A stretch of 21,673 bases of DNA from an uncultured Muribaculaceae bacterium (GTDB lineage Bacteria; Bacteroidota; Bacteroidia; Bacteroidales; Muribaculaceae), in assembly GCA_910583795.1 (NCBI GenBank), contig CAJTZQ010000020.1, positions 1 to 21,673 on the forward strand, read 5' to 3'. A model generated the notes under the pieces. The model did no database searches, was not told the origin of the DNA, and saw only the letters and a program-made list of their open reading frames with translations. A program made the position numbers and the translations under genes. Shown in pieces: positions 9,069-16,729 of the stretch. The number at the start of each line of letters is the position of its first letter. Position 1 is the stretch's first letter.

Positions 9069-10121
9069 ATGGCCACTATAAATCAAAACCCACAGACTTC
9101 TGAAGGAGCGGCAAATATCACTCCCCAGACTAATCATGATGAGGTCACAGCTAAAGACCGCATGCTTATCATGACAATCATAGTAGTGCTCTGCATCGTG
9201 GCGGCACTCGCCATTATCGGATTTCTTTGCATCAAACAGGGTCCTGACACGGTGCAGGGACAGGCAGATGCCACAGAAATCAGGATTTCAGGTAAACTTC
9301 CTGGACGCGTGGCGCAGCTCTTTGTGGAAGAAGGCGATCACGTAAAAGCTGGCGACACCCTTGTCAGAATCCATTCAACTCTCGTAGACGCTAAGCTGGG
9401 ACAGGCTGAAGCAATGGAAAACGCTGCCAGTGCGGCTAACGCTAAAGTTGACGCCGGCACACGTTCCCAAATCATTTCTGCAGCATATGATGTCTGGCAG
9501 CAGGCTAAAGCCGCCTCAGGTATCACTCAAAAGACTTATCAGCGCATGCAAAATCTGTATGAGAAAGGAGTGATCAGCGAGCAGAAACGCGATGAAGCCA
9601 AGGCAGCCTATGATGCCGCCGTTGCAGGAGAACATGCAGCTAAAAGTCAATATGACCTTGCCAAATCAGGAGCGCAAAGAGAAGACAAGCAGGCTGCACT
9701 TGCCATGGTGGATGTTGCAAAGGGTGGAGTAAAAGAAGTGAATGCACTCCTTGAAGACCAATACCTTGTGGCTCCATGCGATGGTGAGATCACCGAAATA
9801 TATCCCAACGTTTCAGAGCTCGTGGCGACAGGAGCACCTATCATGTCGCTTCAAAAAGATGACCATTGGATGGTCTTCAACGTTCGTGAGACACTTTTGA
9901 AAGACATCAAGCTCGGGACAGTACTTAAAGTCAAGATTCCTGCTCTCGACATCGAGACTGAGGCAAAAGTATTCTACATCAAAGACCTGGGCACTTACGC
10001 CAACTGGCAAGCCACAAAATCTACAGGCGACTATGATGCCCGCACATTCCAGATAAAGGCACGCCCGCAACAGAAATTAGAGAATCTACGCCCGGGTATG
10101 TCGATCGTTCTCATTCAATAG
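9069..10121 (+). CDS. HlyD-family periplasmic adaptor (membrane fusion protein)
   Basis: This 350-residue protein should bridge an inner-membrane transporter and the TolC-like channel. A single transmembrane anchor spans about residues 32-55 (IMTIIVVLCIVAALAIIGFL). The first lipoyl half-motif lies near 70-103 (GKLPGRVAQLFVEEGDHVKA, GDTLVRI). A long helical hairpin follows (about 105-225, Ala-rich). The second lipoyl half is near 230-260 (YLVAPCDGEITEIYPNVSEL, GAPIMSL). A final beta-barrel region ends in LRPGMSIVLI. The architecture is closest to EmrA/YhiI/YbhG-type adaptors. It is the second gene of the operon, between the channel and the two permeases. Confidence 0.93.
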   Translation: MATINQNPQTSEGAANITPQTNHDEVTAKDRMLIMTIIVVLCIVAALAIIGFLCIKQGPDTVQGQADATEIRISGKLPGRVAQLFVEEGDHVKAGDTLVRIHSTLVDAKLGQAEAMENAASAANAKVDAGTRSQIISAAYDVWQQAKAASGITQKTYQRMQNLYEKGVISEQKRDEAKAAYDAAVAGEHAAKSQYDLAKSGAQREDKQAALAMVDVAKGGVKEVNALLEDQYLVAPCDGEITEIYPNVSELVATGAPIMSLQKDDHWMVFNVRETLLKDIKLGTVLKVKIPALDIETEAKVFYIKDLGTYANWQATKSTGDYDARTFQIKARPQQKLENLRPGMSIVLIQ

Positions 10122-10145
10122 TTTAAAATTCACCTATGGTTTACA

Positions 10146-10290
10146 GTTTATAGTTGATAATTTTTGGTTGATAGTTTATAGTTGATAGTTTATGGGTTAA
10201 GAATAATGTGAACCATACAACGTCGCCCCTAAACCTAACCCCTAAACTCTCAACCCTAAACCCCAAACCCCAAACCCTAACCCCAAACCA
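10146..10290. repeat. Short direct repeats and telomere-like CCCTAAA tract
   Basis: The gap between the adaptor and first permease holds two kinds of repeat. GTTTATAGTTGATA occurs at 10146-10159 and 10174-10187. From about 10226 to 10290 there is a degenerate array of CCCTAAA/CCCCAAA units, C-rich on the plus strand, ending right before the permease ATG. On the minus strand its GGG/GGGG runs are spaced closely enough to form a G-quadruplex. Confidence 0.8.
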
Positions 10291-10293
10291 AAT

Positions 10294-11460
10294 ATGAAGC
10301 CGACAGGATTCAAAGCCATATTCGTCAGGAGCGTGCTCCAGATTGTGAGACGACCCATTTATTGGGGGGCGTTTTTCATCCTGCCGCTCTTCTGCTTCCT
10401 TTTTCTATCGAACCTGATGGACGAAGGGCTTCCAATGAAAGTTCCCGCAGCCATGGTGGATAAAGACGGATCTTCGCTATCGCGGTCTGTAACACAAAAA
10501 CTCGGCGGGATGCAGATGGTAGACCTCGTAGACAATTGCAACAGTTTCACTGAGGCTCGCCACCTTATGCAGAAAGGCGACATTTTCGGCTATTTCCTTA
10601 TTCCCGAAAACTATCAGCAGGATCTTCTTGCCGGAAGGAAACCGGTGATAACTTTTTATACAAACATGACCTATTTCGTGCCTGCAAGTTTGCTTTTCAA
10701 AACTTTCAAGTCGACCGCACTATACACGAAGGCGGGACTGGCGATGACAGTATTGGAATCAGCCGGCGTGTCGGGCGATGTAATCTCCCCGCTGCTTCTG
10801 CCAATCAATATTGAGGCTCGCGCCATTCATAATCCCGGGCTGAATTATGCGGTCTATCTCTGCAACTCGTTCATTCCTTGCGTGCTCCAACTCATGATAT
10901 GGCTTGTGACATGTTTCAGCCTCGGACAGGAGATAAAATACGGCACCTCACGCAAGCTGCTTGCCATGGCAGACGGGTCGCTCGTGAAAGCACTCGCTGC
11001 AAAACTGCTTCCACAGACAATCATTTGGCTCGTGATTGCGCTTTTCATGGAGTCGTGGCTCTACAAGATCAACGGTTACCCCATGAATGGGTCATGGTTT
11101 TGGATGACAGTGTCTGAAGTGATGTTCGTTTTCGCCTGCCAAGGGATGGCGCTGTTCTTCTTTGGACTATTCCCCAACCTCAGGCTCTCCCTCTCAATAA
11201 GCGCTTTGTTAGGGATTCTGTCTTTCTCCATTGCGGCATTCTCCTTCCCGGTTGAAAGCATGTATCAGTCAATAGGGATTTTCAGTTGGATTCTTCCTAT
11301 AAGATATAATTTCCTAATCTATATAGATCAGGCGCTCAACGGGATACACATCTATTATTCAAGAATCTGGTTTGTGGCATATATCATATTCATGCTTCTT
11401 CCTCTCACCATGTTATGGAAAATCAAGAAAGCTATGGAAAAACCGGTATATGCGCCATAA
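10294..11460 (+). CDS. ABC-2 type permease (first of pair)
   Basis: This 388-residue inner-membrane protein has the layout of YhhJ/YbhR-like ABC-2 permeases. One transmembrane segment is near residues 24-40 (WGAFFILPLFCFLFLSNLM). A large periplasmic domain follows, beginning with the family-typical MVDKDGSSLSRS. A cluster of five or so membrane segments runs from about 190 to the end (CVLQLMIWLVTCFSLGQEI, FVFACQGMALFFFGLFPNL and others). Such permeases usually work with an ATP-binding subunit and an HlyD-like adaptor to export drugs, lipids or similar cargo. The adaptor and channel are encoded just upstream, and a second permease starts 30 bases downstream. No ATP-binding gene is in the operon. 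Confidence 0.9.
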   Translation: MKPTGFKAIFVRSVLQIVRRPIYWGAFFILPLFCFLFLSNLMDEGLPMKVPAAMVDKDGSSLSRSVTQKLGGMQMVDLVDNCNSFTEARHLMQKGDIFGYFLIPENYQQDLLAGRKPVITFYTNMTYFVPASLLFKTFKSTALYTKAGLAMTVLESAGVSGDVISPLLLPINIEARAIHNPGLNYAVYLCNSFIPCVLQLMIWLVTCFSLGQEIKYGTSRKLLAMADGSLVKALAAKLLPQTIIWLVIALFMESWLYKINGYPMNGSWFWMTVSEVMFVFACQGMALFFFGLFPNLRLSLSISALLGILSFSIAAFSFPVESMYQSIGIFSWILPIRYNFLIYIDQALNGIHIYYSRIWFVAYIIFMLLPLTMLWKIKKAMEKPVYAP

Positions 11461-11490
11461 AAGATTTTGCGACTTATAAAGAAAAATGCT

Positions 11491-12714
11491 ATGCGGAAAC
11501 GAAATAAATCAATCATAAGGCAACTCTTTGAGGTATATTGCCGAGAGTTCAAGCTTGTCATAAAAGATCCGGGAATTGTGATATTCTTCCTGTTTCTCCC
11601 GCTTGCATATCCTGTGATCTATTCTTTGATCTACAATCCGGAAGTGGTGAGAGACGTGAAGATGGTGGTGGTAGACAACGACCGTTCGTCAATCAGCCGG
11701 GAACTGGTAAGGAATCTTGATGCCACACAGGAAGCTTGGGTCATCGGGTATGCCTCCGACCTCGCCGAGGCACGCCATGCCATGAACTCCCACGAATGTT
11801 TCGCAATACTTGAAATTCCGGATGGCTTCGGGAAACATATAGGTCGTGGTGAACAGGCAAACGCCATGATGTATTGCGATGCAAGCCTGCTTCTTCGCTA
11901 CCGGGGATTTCTTGTAGCGACTACTAATGTGTCTCAAGAAATGGGGGCGGAGATTCTTGCAGAAAAGATCAATGAAATCGCCCCACTCGCCGGAACTATA
12001 GCCTCAGGCGACATTATGCCCATTGAAAATATATCGATGGGAAACATTGAAAATGGATTTGATTCGTTTATAATGCCCGGTGTGCTTATATTGATACTCC
12101 ATCAGTGCATCATCCTCGCATCCGGTATGGCGGGAGGCGCCAAGCGCGAACGCCCAGGTCTTATCGGTTATGATCCTTATAACGAGCAGCCGAGCATCCT
12201 AATGACCATGGCGGGTCAGATGCTATGCTACATCACAATCCTTGCTCTCCCGATTGTATATCTCACACACTATGTCCCGCTTATGTTCTCATTCCCGATG
12301 GCGGGAGATTTCCCGGAAATGATGATGTTTCTTGTGCCGATGGTTCTTGCATGCCTCGGTATGGGGTTCATGGTCCAAGGTCTTGTTTGGGAACGTGAGT
12401 CAGTCTTCGTCATCTGGGTTGTCACCTCTGTGGTGTTCCTGTTCCTGTCGGGACTGACATGGCCTCGCTATGCGATGGCACCCTTCTGGAAAGCACTCAG
12501 TGCGTGCGTACCTGCCACATGGGGAGTGGAAGGGTTCATAAAAATGAATACCAACGGAGCCTCGCTAGCACAGGTCAGCACAGCATATATCAACCTATGG
12601 ATTCTCGCCGCTGTCTATCTCACGGGAGCATATTGTGTGCAGCGTTGGGTGGTACGCCCAGCCGTAATGAAAGGGTATGACGCATACGAGAAAACCCGCG
12701 CAGAATCGATATGA
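11491..12714 (+). CDS. ABC-2 type permease (second of pair)
   Basis: This permease of about 407 residues is a paralogue of the preceding one. The open frame extends to a TTG at 11467, but I prefer the ATG at 11491 (MRKRNKSIIRQLFEVY), 30 bases after the previous stop. Transmembrane segment 1 is near IVIFFLFLPLAYPVIYSLIY. It is followed by the periplasmic domain with VVVDNDRSSISRELV, matching the DxDxSxLSR motif of its partner. Several C-terminal membrane helices follow (IMPGVLILILHQCIILASGM, FVIWVVTSVVFLFLSGLTWP). The two permeases probably form a heterodimer. This is the last gene of the operon, ending 84 bases from a convergent gene. Confidence 0.9.
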   Translation: MRKRNKSIIRQLFEVYCREFKLVIKDPGIVIFFLFLPLAYPVIYSLIYNPEVVRDVKMVVVDNDRSSISRELVRNLDATQEAWVIGYASDLAEARHAMNSHECFAILEIPDGFGKHIGRGEQANAMMYCDASLLLRYRGFLVATTNVSQEMGAEILAEKINEIAPLAGTIASGDIMPIENISMGNIENGFDSFIMPGVLILILHQCIILASGMAGGAKRERPGLIGYDPYNEQPSILMTMAGQMLCYITILALPIVYLTHYVPLMFSFPMAGDFPEMMMFLVPMVLACLGMGFMVQGLVWERESVFVIWVVTSVVFLFLSGLTWPRYAMAPFWKALSACVPATWGVEGFIKMNTNGASLAQVSTAYINLWILAAVYLTGAYCVQRWVVRPAVMKGYDAYEKTRAESI

Positions 12715-12727
12715 ATTTTGTATGTTG

Positions 12728-12796
12728 AATTTTGAATGTTGAATTTTTTTCAGACTCGTCATGCAATTCAAAATTCAACATTCAACATTCAAAATT
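12728..12796. terminator. Bidirectional terminator-like hairpin between convergent genes
   Basis: AATTTTGAATGTTGAAT (12728-12744) pairs perfectly over 17 bp with 12780-12796, and internal TTGAAT/ATTCAA repeats allow other registers. T-runs flank the left arm (12744-12750). It lies between the convergent permease and PurN-dispanin genes, where a shared terminator is expected. Confidence 0.6.
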
Positions 12797-12797
12797 A

Positions 12798-13772
12798 TCA
12801 TGAGATTAGCATTATGGGGAGGTAGAGCGTCGATGACAATAATCCGAGCACGAAAGACACTATGATCCATATCTGTGCGCGGTTTGAGGCACGCTTCGCT
12901 CCTTCGACATCCCCGCTAAAATAGCGGGAACTTACCTGTGAAGAAAACACTATCGCCACGATGCCGGGTATGAAACAACATAACACCGTTGCGAGTACAG
13001 ACCATATAAGATAAGATGGAGGCATCGGTTCCTGCGCTTCCGGCTGAATGGCATGTTCATGGGGTTTATAGCCGAAATTCTGTGATGCCGGTTGTTGAGG
13101 GCAGCTCCCTTGACTTCCGGCATAACTTTTTTGTGAAGACTGTTGATGGGGAATCGCAGGAGCATTCTGTTGGGCACCGGGCACAGGTGGAGGGGTTGAG
13201 CGAAGGCGGGAAGGATCGAATTCTATTTTTAGCGTGTCTGCCCACTCTTCATCCACTGTCTTTGGAGCCTCTTCTGTGGGATTTTTATCAGTTGTCTCCG
13301 TTATAGCGGCAACCGGCTCGGAGGCTGAGGCTATTGAGTCTTCAGTCTTTTCTGCAACGGTTTCCGGGAACTCTTCTACCTCAATCTTGCATACTTTTTC
13401 TTCATCTTCAAGTTTATTGAGAGCATTTACCACCTCACGTGGAGATTCTTCCGGAGTTGTCAAATATATAGTCCTACCTGAAAAAGTTTCTTCTATAGCC
13501 ACAGGGACAGTCCCTCTGAAATCGTCAAATGCGATGAGATCTATTCCTTTCTCTTTGAGCAGGGAAAGAATTTGATCAGGGGAGTCATGCCATTGTTCGC
13601 GGGGCACATACATGACTGCGATACCAAGCGGCTGGAGTCGCTCGATTATTTCAGCGTTTTCACGGTCCGTAACCACAAGTTCCACTCTTATACGGTTCCC
13701 TTCATTAAAAAGAGAAACGACACGTTCGGCTGCTTCTCCGCTGCCTGATGCGAATATGGCTATATTTTTCAT
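12798..13772 (-). CDS. Fusion: PurN-like half domain plus CD225/dispanin membrane domain
   Basis: I take the ATG at 13772 as the start (324 residues). The frame reaches a TTG three codons upstream. Residues 1-105 resemble the N-terminal half of PurN-type formyltransferases: the start KNIAIFASGSGEAAERVVS, a substrate-loop-like VVTDRENAEI, and KGIDLIAFDDFRG where PurN has its VVLAGFMRI strand. The NIHPSLL segment, which carries the PurN catalytic Asn and His, is replaced by IYLTTPEESP, so formyl transfer is unlikely. Residues 120-250 are acidic, then Pro/Gln-rich and probably unstructured. Residues 251-324 form two membrane helices with the dispanin layout (CCFIPGIVAIVFSSQV, YFSGDVEGAKRASNRAQIW). 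It may be a membrane-tethered sensor or scaffold. The function is unknown and it has no operon partner. Confidence 0.8.
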   Translation of the reverse strand: MKNIAIFASGSGEAAERVVSLFNEGNRIRVELVVTDRENAEIIERLQPLGIAVMYVPREQWHDSPDQILSLLKEKGIDLIAFDDFRGTVPVAIEETFSGRTIYLTTPEESPREVVNALNKLEDEEKVCKIEVEEFPETVAEKTEDSIASASEPVAAITETTDKNPTEEAPKTVDEEWADTLKIEFDPSRLRSTPPPVPGAQQNAPAIPHQQSSQKSYAGSQGSCPQQPASQNFGYKPHEHAIQPEAQEPMPPSYLIWSVLATVLCCFIPGIVAIVFSSQVSSRYFSGDVEGAKRASNRAQIWIIVSFVLGLLSSTLYLPIMLIS

Positions 13773-13848
13773 AACATTCAAATCATAATCTGCCGGAATA
13801 GCATCCTCCAGTTCTTAGATGAGGAGCGCTTATCCGTAAAATAATCCC

Positions 13849-13880
13849 CAAATTTATAAAAAATCTCCATAACCCCCAAC
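13849..13880 (-). promoter_or_regulatory. Candidate promoter of the PurN-dispanin gene
   Basis: On the minus strand GTTG (13880-13877) and TAAATTTG (13856-13849) are separated by 20 bases, an excellent fit to the Bacteroidetes pattern. The predicted start of transcription is about 70 bases before the ATG at 13772. Confidence 0.55.
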
Positions 13881-14058
13881 ATTTACACTAATTAACTACG
13901 ATTGTAGCGAATATTTAAAGGATATTTAAATGAAGTAAGTTATCAATTGGTATTATTGTAGTATATACTTGAATATAGTCTCCCCGGTGGAATAAGGAAT
14001 ACAGCTATATAGAAATAAAGAGTATTAAAACATAAATCAAATAAATTGCCGGATTTAT

Positions 14059-14162
14059 AACAAAAGAACGAACAAAAGATTGACAAAAGAACAAAAGCGG
14101 GTGGTGTTCATACTATTGTATTTGATTGAAACAATGGAATTTTGTTCATTTGCTCTTTTGTT
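14059..14162. repeat. ACAAAAGA repeats with imperfect inverted partner
   Basis: Several copies of ACAAAAG occur between 14059 and 14098. A complementary stretch, TTTTGTTCATTTGCTCTTTT, lies at 14140-14159, so the segment can form an imperfect long hairpin. The whole 13773-14319 gap (547 bases) contains this, a candidate promoter, and the two repeats listed separately. I see no gene in it. Confidence 0.5.
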
Positions 14163-14186
14163 AAAAAAATATACTCTGACTGTAAA

Positions 14187-14240
14187 TTAACCTTTTAACT
14201 TTATAACCTCATACCCCTCAACTTTTGCTTGCGAAAGTTG
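14187..14240 (-). repeat. Dispersed hairpin repeat, copy A (TTTCGCAAGC family)
   Basis: On the minus strand this begins with a near-palindrome, CAACTTTCGCAAGCAAAAGT, then TTGAGGGGTATGAGG and a GTTAA-rich tail. Nearly the same sequence in the plus orientation occurs at 20928-20972. A related hairpin is at 21070-21093. Confidence 0.7.
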
Positions 14241-14246
14241 AATAAA

Positions 14247-14312
14247 TAATCAGCAATTGGATAAGGATATGACTAAACCTATTAAAACCTCCTTTTATCC
14301 AATCGCTGATTA
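14247..14312 (-). repeat. 18-bp inverted repeat downstream of the C39 remnant
   Basis: TAATCAGCAATTGGATAA (14247-14264) is matched in inverse orientation at 14295-14312 with one mismatch, enclosing a 30-base loop. It starts 8 bases after the stop of the truncated C39 peptidase. It could be a terminator for the minus-strand cluster, though the T-run after it is poor, or the ends of a tiny mobile element. I see no clear target duplication. Confidence 0.6.
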
Positions 14313-14319
14313 AAAATTC

Positions 14320-14496
14320 CTAATTGTTAATTGTTCCATTCATACCTTTGAGCGATACCCCTTCTGTAGTGGCGTGGCAGAAATTCGTGAGGAACTCCAG
14401 CGAATATTGCGCGCCGAGGATGCGGCACACCATCGCCAGGCATGCCACCCCGCACTGCATCGAGTCCTTCTGCCGGATATAGTCGCGCTGTCTCAT
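14320..14496 (-). pseudogene. Truncated C39 bacteriocin-processing peptidase/exporter remnant
   Basis: Only the first part of a C39 peptidase remains, about 58 codons from the ATG at 14496. The frame extends to a TTG at 14526 without added homology. Residues 5-52 match the start of peptidase-containing ABC transporters well: RDYIRQKDSMQCGVACLAMV carries the oxyanion Gln9 and nucleophile Cys15, and YSLEFLTNFCHATTEGVSLK follows in the usual order. After LKGM the homology stops, and the frame ends in NGTINN inside AT-rich repeat sequence. The catalytic His/Asp half, the membrane domain and the ATPase are all missing. It is last in the RiPP-like cluster, 67 bases after the barrel gene. An intact version would cleave the precursor leader after Gly-Gly and export the peptide. 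Confidence 0.8.
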
Positions 14497-14563
14497 ATAT
14501 TTATTCTGTTTTCGTAAAGATTCCAATAAATGACGGCAAGGCTATCCGACGGACATCATATAA

Positions 14564-16666
14564 TTATTTAAATGCTGCGGAGCCGGCACCGCCCTGAGCT
14601 CCTATCTCGTTTCCTCTGCCCACCTTCTTGCCATAGCCGATCGTGTAGGTCACGGATATGTCAAGGGATGCATGCATCCCTCCGCTGATAATCTCCGAGT
14701 GCCTTTCATAGACGGGGGTCACAAGGTCTGTCCATTGTCCTATATATCCGGTTCGGAAGAAATTGTGTGCCCTCACCGAAATGTTCCATGAATTGTTCGC
14801 CCACCCGACCTTTACGCCGTACGCCTCGGCATTGCGGTTGTGCGACCCGTTATATACCTCGATGATATGTCCCCTCGGGTTATAATACGCCGAAAGGTTG
14901 AAACTGCCGAAATAATACTGCGCGTCCAGACTCCATTCGAACCGGGTGAGGCTCTCGTCATAATAACCGGAGGATGACTGATGCGACACCCCCGGGGACG
15001 CCTGCAGGATGAGACTGTTCGAGAACAGCCTTGCCGTCAGGTTAACCCCCGCGGAGAATCTGTTGAAGTCTCCGCTGTTCATCTCGGACTCGATCACACA
15101 CCTGCCGTCCTTGTATGGGGCAAATGTCTGTACCATCCTGTCGTAATACCCGTTATAACTCGCGTAAGCCTGCAGGTTGAGTGAATTGCTCGCTAAATAA
15201 GTGTAGCTGAGATTGGAATTGAATGTCCTGTATGATTTCAGTTCCGGGTTGCCCGTTTGGTAAAGGATCTCGTTTATCTGGATTATATTCGGGGAAAGAT
15301 TTGCCCCTGCGGCAGGTGTGGAATACAGGTTGGCGCTGAATGAGAACCGGCTTTTCCTTGACGGGGACCAGGCAGCCGACAGATATAACGTGGGGTAATA
15401 AGTCGATTCCTTCTTGCCGTTCATTTTTGTGCGGAAAGCTACCCCCGACAGCATCAGCGAGCCGGTGAACATGTTGTTATGGTTGAAATTGTATGTGATG
15501 ATCCCTTGAAGGATGGATGAAGAATAATCGTTATGGCTGGGGGATGTTCCCATGTAATCTATAGAATTGTTGGATATGTTCCCCGAGAGACTTGCGACAA
15601 TGGAATGTCTGTTGTTGAAGGTCTTGTATAGGTTCGCGCCAAGCGAGGCGTAGTAGGCGTCCTCCCTGTGGTCGTTGACTACAGGGTCCACGCCGGGTAT
15701 AGTTGCTGTGTAGGTGTTGTGGGCATCGCTGTTGGTATAGGCGAAGCTTGGTATGACATAGAGGCTCAACTTTTTTGGAAAAATGAAGTAATATCCTCCG
15801 TTCCACGAGTATGAGCGACTGGTGCATGGTGTATTTCTTTCGTAGCTGTATTCCGTGGCGTTGATGTCAGGGGTATAGTCCAGACTTCCCCTGTCTGTGC
15901 TCTTCATGATGTCGAAGAACCCGAATCCGAAGGTGTTGGCTATCTGTATGCCCGGTTTCTCATATATGGCGCGGAATGACACAGGAATCTCGAAAATGTT
16001 TTTCTCACCCCCGAGATGATCCTGATTGCGTTCTATCGATCTGTCTGCAAGATGGAACACGGATTTCTCCAGTGTCCCGTCATGGTCATATGTACGGTAC
16101 TGGGGGCCTGCGTATACATCGTAGAGCATCTTCCTATAAGCGAATTTGGAATACAGGCTGCCCCTCGAGGACATGTCGGTGAGAGTGGTGACGTCTTCGC
16201 TAAGCTTTGTGTATCCTCCGTAGATATATCTGCGCAGGATTATGTTCACGACATGTCTCGCCCCCTGGAAACGGGGGTCTGTCGGGAAGTCGAGGTACTC
16301 CACCTTCAATACGTCCGCGGAGCGCAGCCCGTAAATGTCGGCGTCGGTTGCCCGGAGATAGTTAAGGAACACGGTGACTTTCTCCCCTGTCGTTGTCTTG
16401 ACGGACATTCCCCGGGGATCCACCCTGAGCTGGCTGATCGCCATACGGTAGAGCAGGTCTATGGCGTTGTTGGAAGCCTTCTTCACTTTCGCGGTTGGGT
16501 AATACGTGGCTGTGGTGGCGTCTATCCTCTGCATCTCGCCCTCAACGGTGACCTCCTGGAGGTCTTTCGCAACCGTGTCGTTCTTCTCCTGGGCGTAAAG
16601 GGTCACGGCTGATGAGATGACTATGATTGACAGGGCAAGGATATGACGTGGGCTGACAGTTTTCAT
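14564..16666 (-). CDS. Outer-membrane beta-barrel with TonB-receptor-like plug
   Basis: This 700-residue protein has a signal peptide (residues 1-25, ending TLYAQ). A TonB-box-like segment (DLQEVTVEGE near 35-44) and a short plug-like domain follow to about 150 (NNAIDLLYRMAISQLRVDPR, LRATDADIYGLRSADVLKVE, VVNIILRR). The rest is a barrel of alternating aromatic strands, similar to the Bacteroidetes outer-membrane beta-barrel family (PF14905-like). It lacks the N-terminal carboxypeptidase-like domain of SusC and is shorter than SusC. It lies 63 bases after the radical SAM gene and before the C39 remnant, so it may move the mature peptide, its metal complex or its target across the outer membrane. 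That role is inferred from context only. Confidence 0.88.
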   Translation of the reverse strand: MKTVSPRHILALSIIVISSAVTLYAQEKNDTVAKDLQEVTVEGEMQRIDATTATYYPTAKVKKASNNAIDLLYRMAISQLRVDPRGMSVKTTTGEKVTVFLNYLRATDADIYGLRSADVLKVEYLDFPTDPRFQGARHVVNIILRRYIYGGYTKLSEDVTTLTDMSSRGSLYSKFAYRKMLYDVYAGPQYRTYDHDGTLEKSVFHLADRSIERNQDHLGGEKNIFEIPVSFRAIYEKPGIQIANTFGFGFFDIMKSTDRGSLDYTPDINATEYSYERNTPCTSRSYSWNGGYYFIFPKKLSLYVIPSFAYTNSDAHNTYTATIPGVDPVVNDHREDAYYASLGANLYKTFNNRHSIVASLSGNISNNSIDYMGTSPSHNDYSSSILQGIITYNFNHNNMFTGSLMLSGVAFRTKMNGKKESTYYPTLYLSAAWSPSRKSRFSFSANLYSTPAAGANLSPNIIQINEILYQTGNPELKSYRTFNSNLSYTYLASNSLNLQAYASYNGYYDRMVQTFAPYKDGRCVIESEMNSGDFNRFSAGVNLTARLFSNSLILQASPGVSHQSSSGYYDESLTRFEWSLDAQYYFGSFNLSAYYNPRGHIIEVYNGSHNRNAEAYGVKVGWANNSWNISVRAHNFFRTGYIGQWTDLVTPVYERHSEIISGGMHASLDISVTYTIGYGKKVGRGNEIGAQGGAGSAAFK

Positions 16667-16729
16667 GGTTCAGGATTGAGGTTGTTCGAATATAATGATT
16701 TTTAATGATGTAACGATATTGCAGACATG

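Noticed and set aside
10226..10290. True chromosome-end telomere
   Set aside because: The arrays are short, degenerate and internal between bacterial genes, so they are intergenic repeats.
11467..11490. TTG start for the second permease
   Set aside because: The ATG 24 bases downstream gives the usual short cytoplasmic N-terminus and better spacing.
9069..12714. The TolC-HlyD-permease operon as the missing exporter of the RiPP-like peptide
   Set aside because: It lies on the other strand, is separated by an unrelated gene, and has no peptidase domain; nothing in the sequence links them.
16016..16612. Plus-strand open frame of 198 codons inside the outer-membrane barrel gene
   Set aside because: It is antisense to a well-supported gene, has no recognisable domain, and its composition matches a shadow frame.
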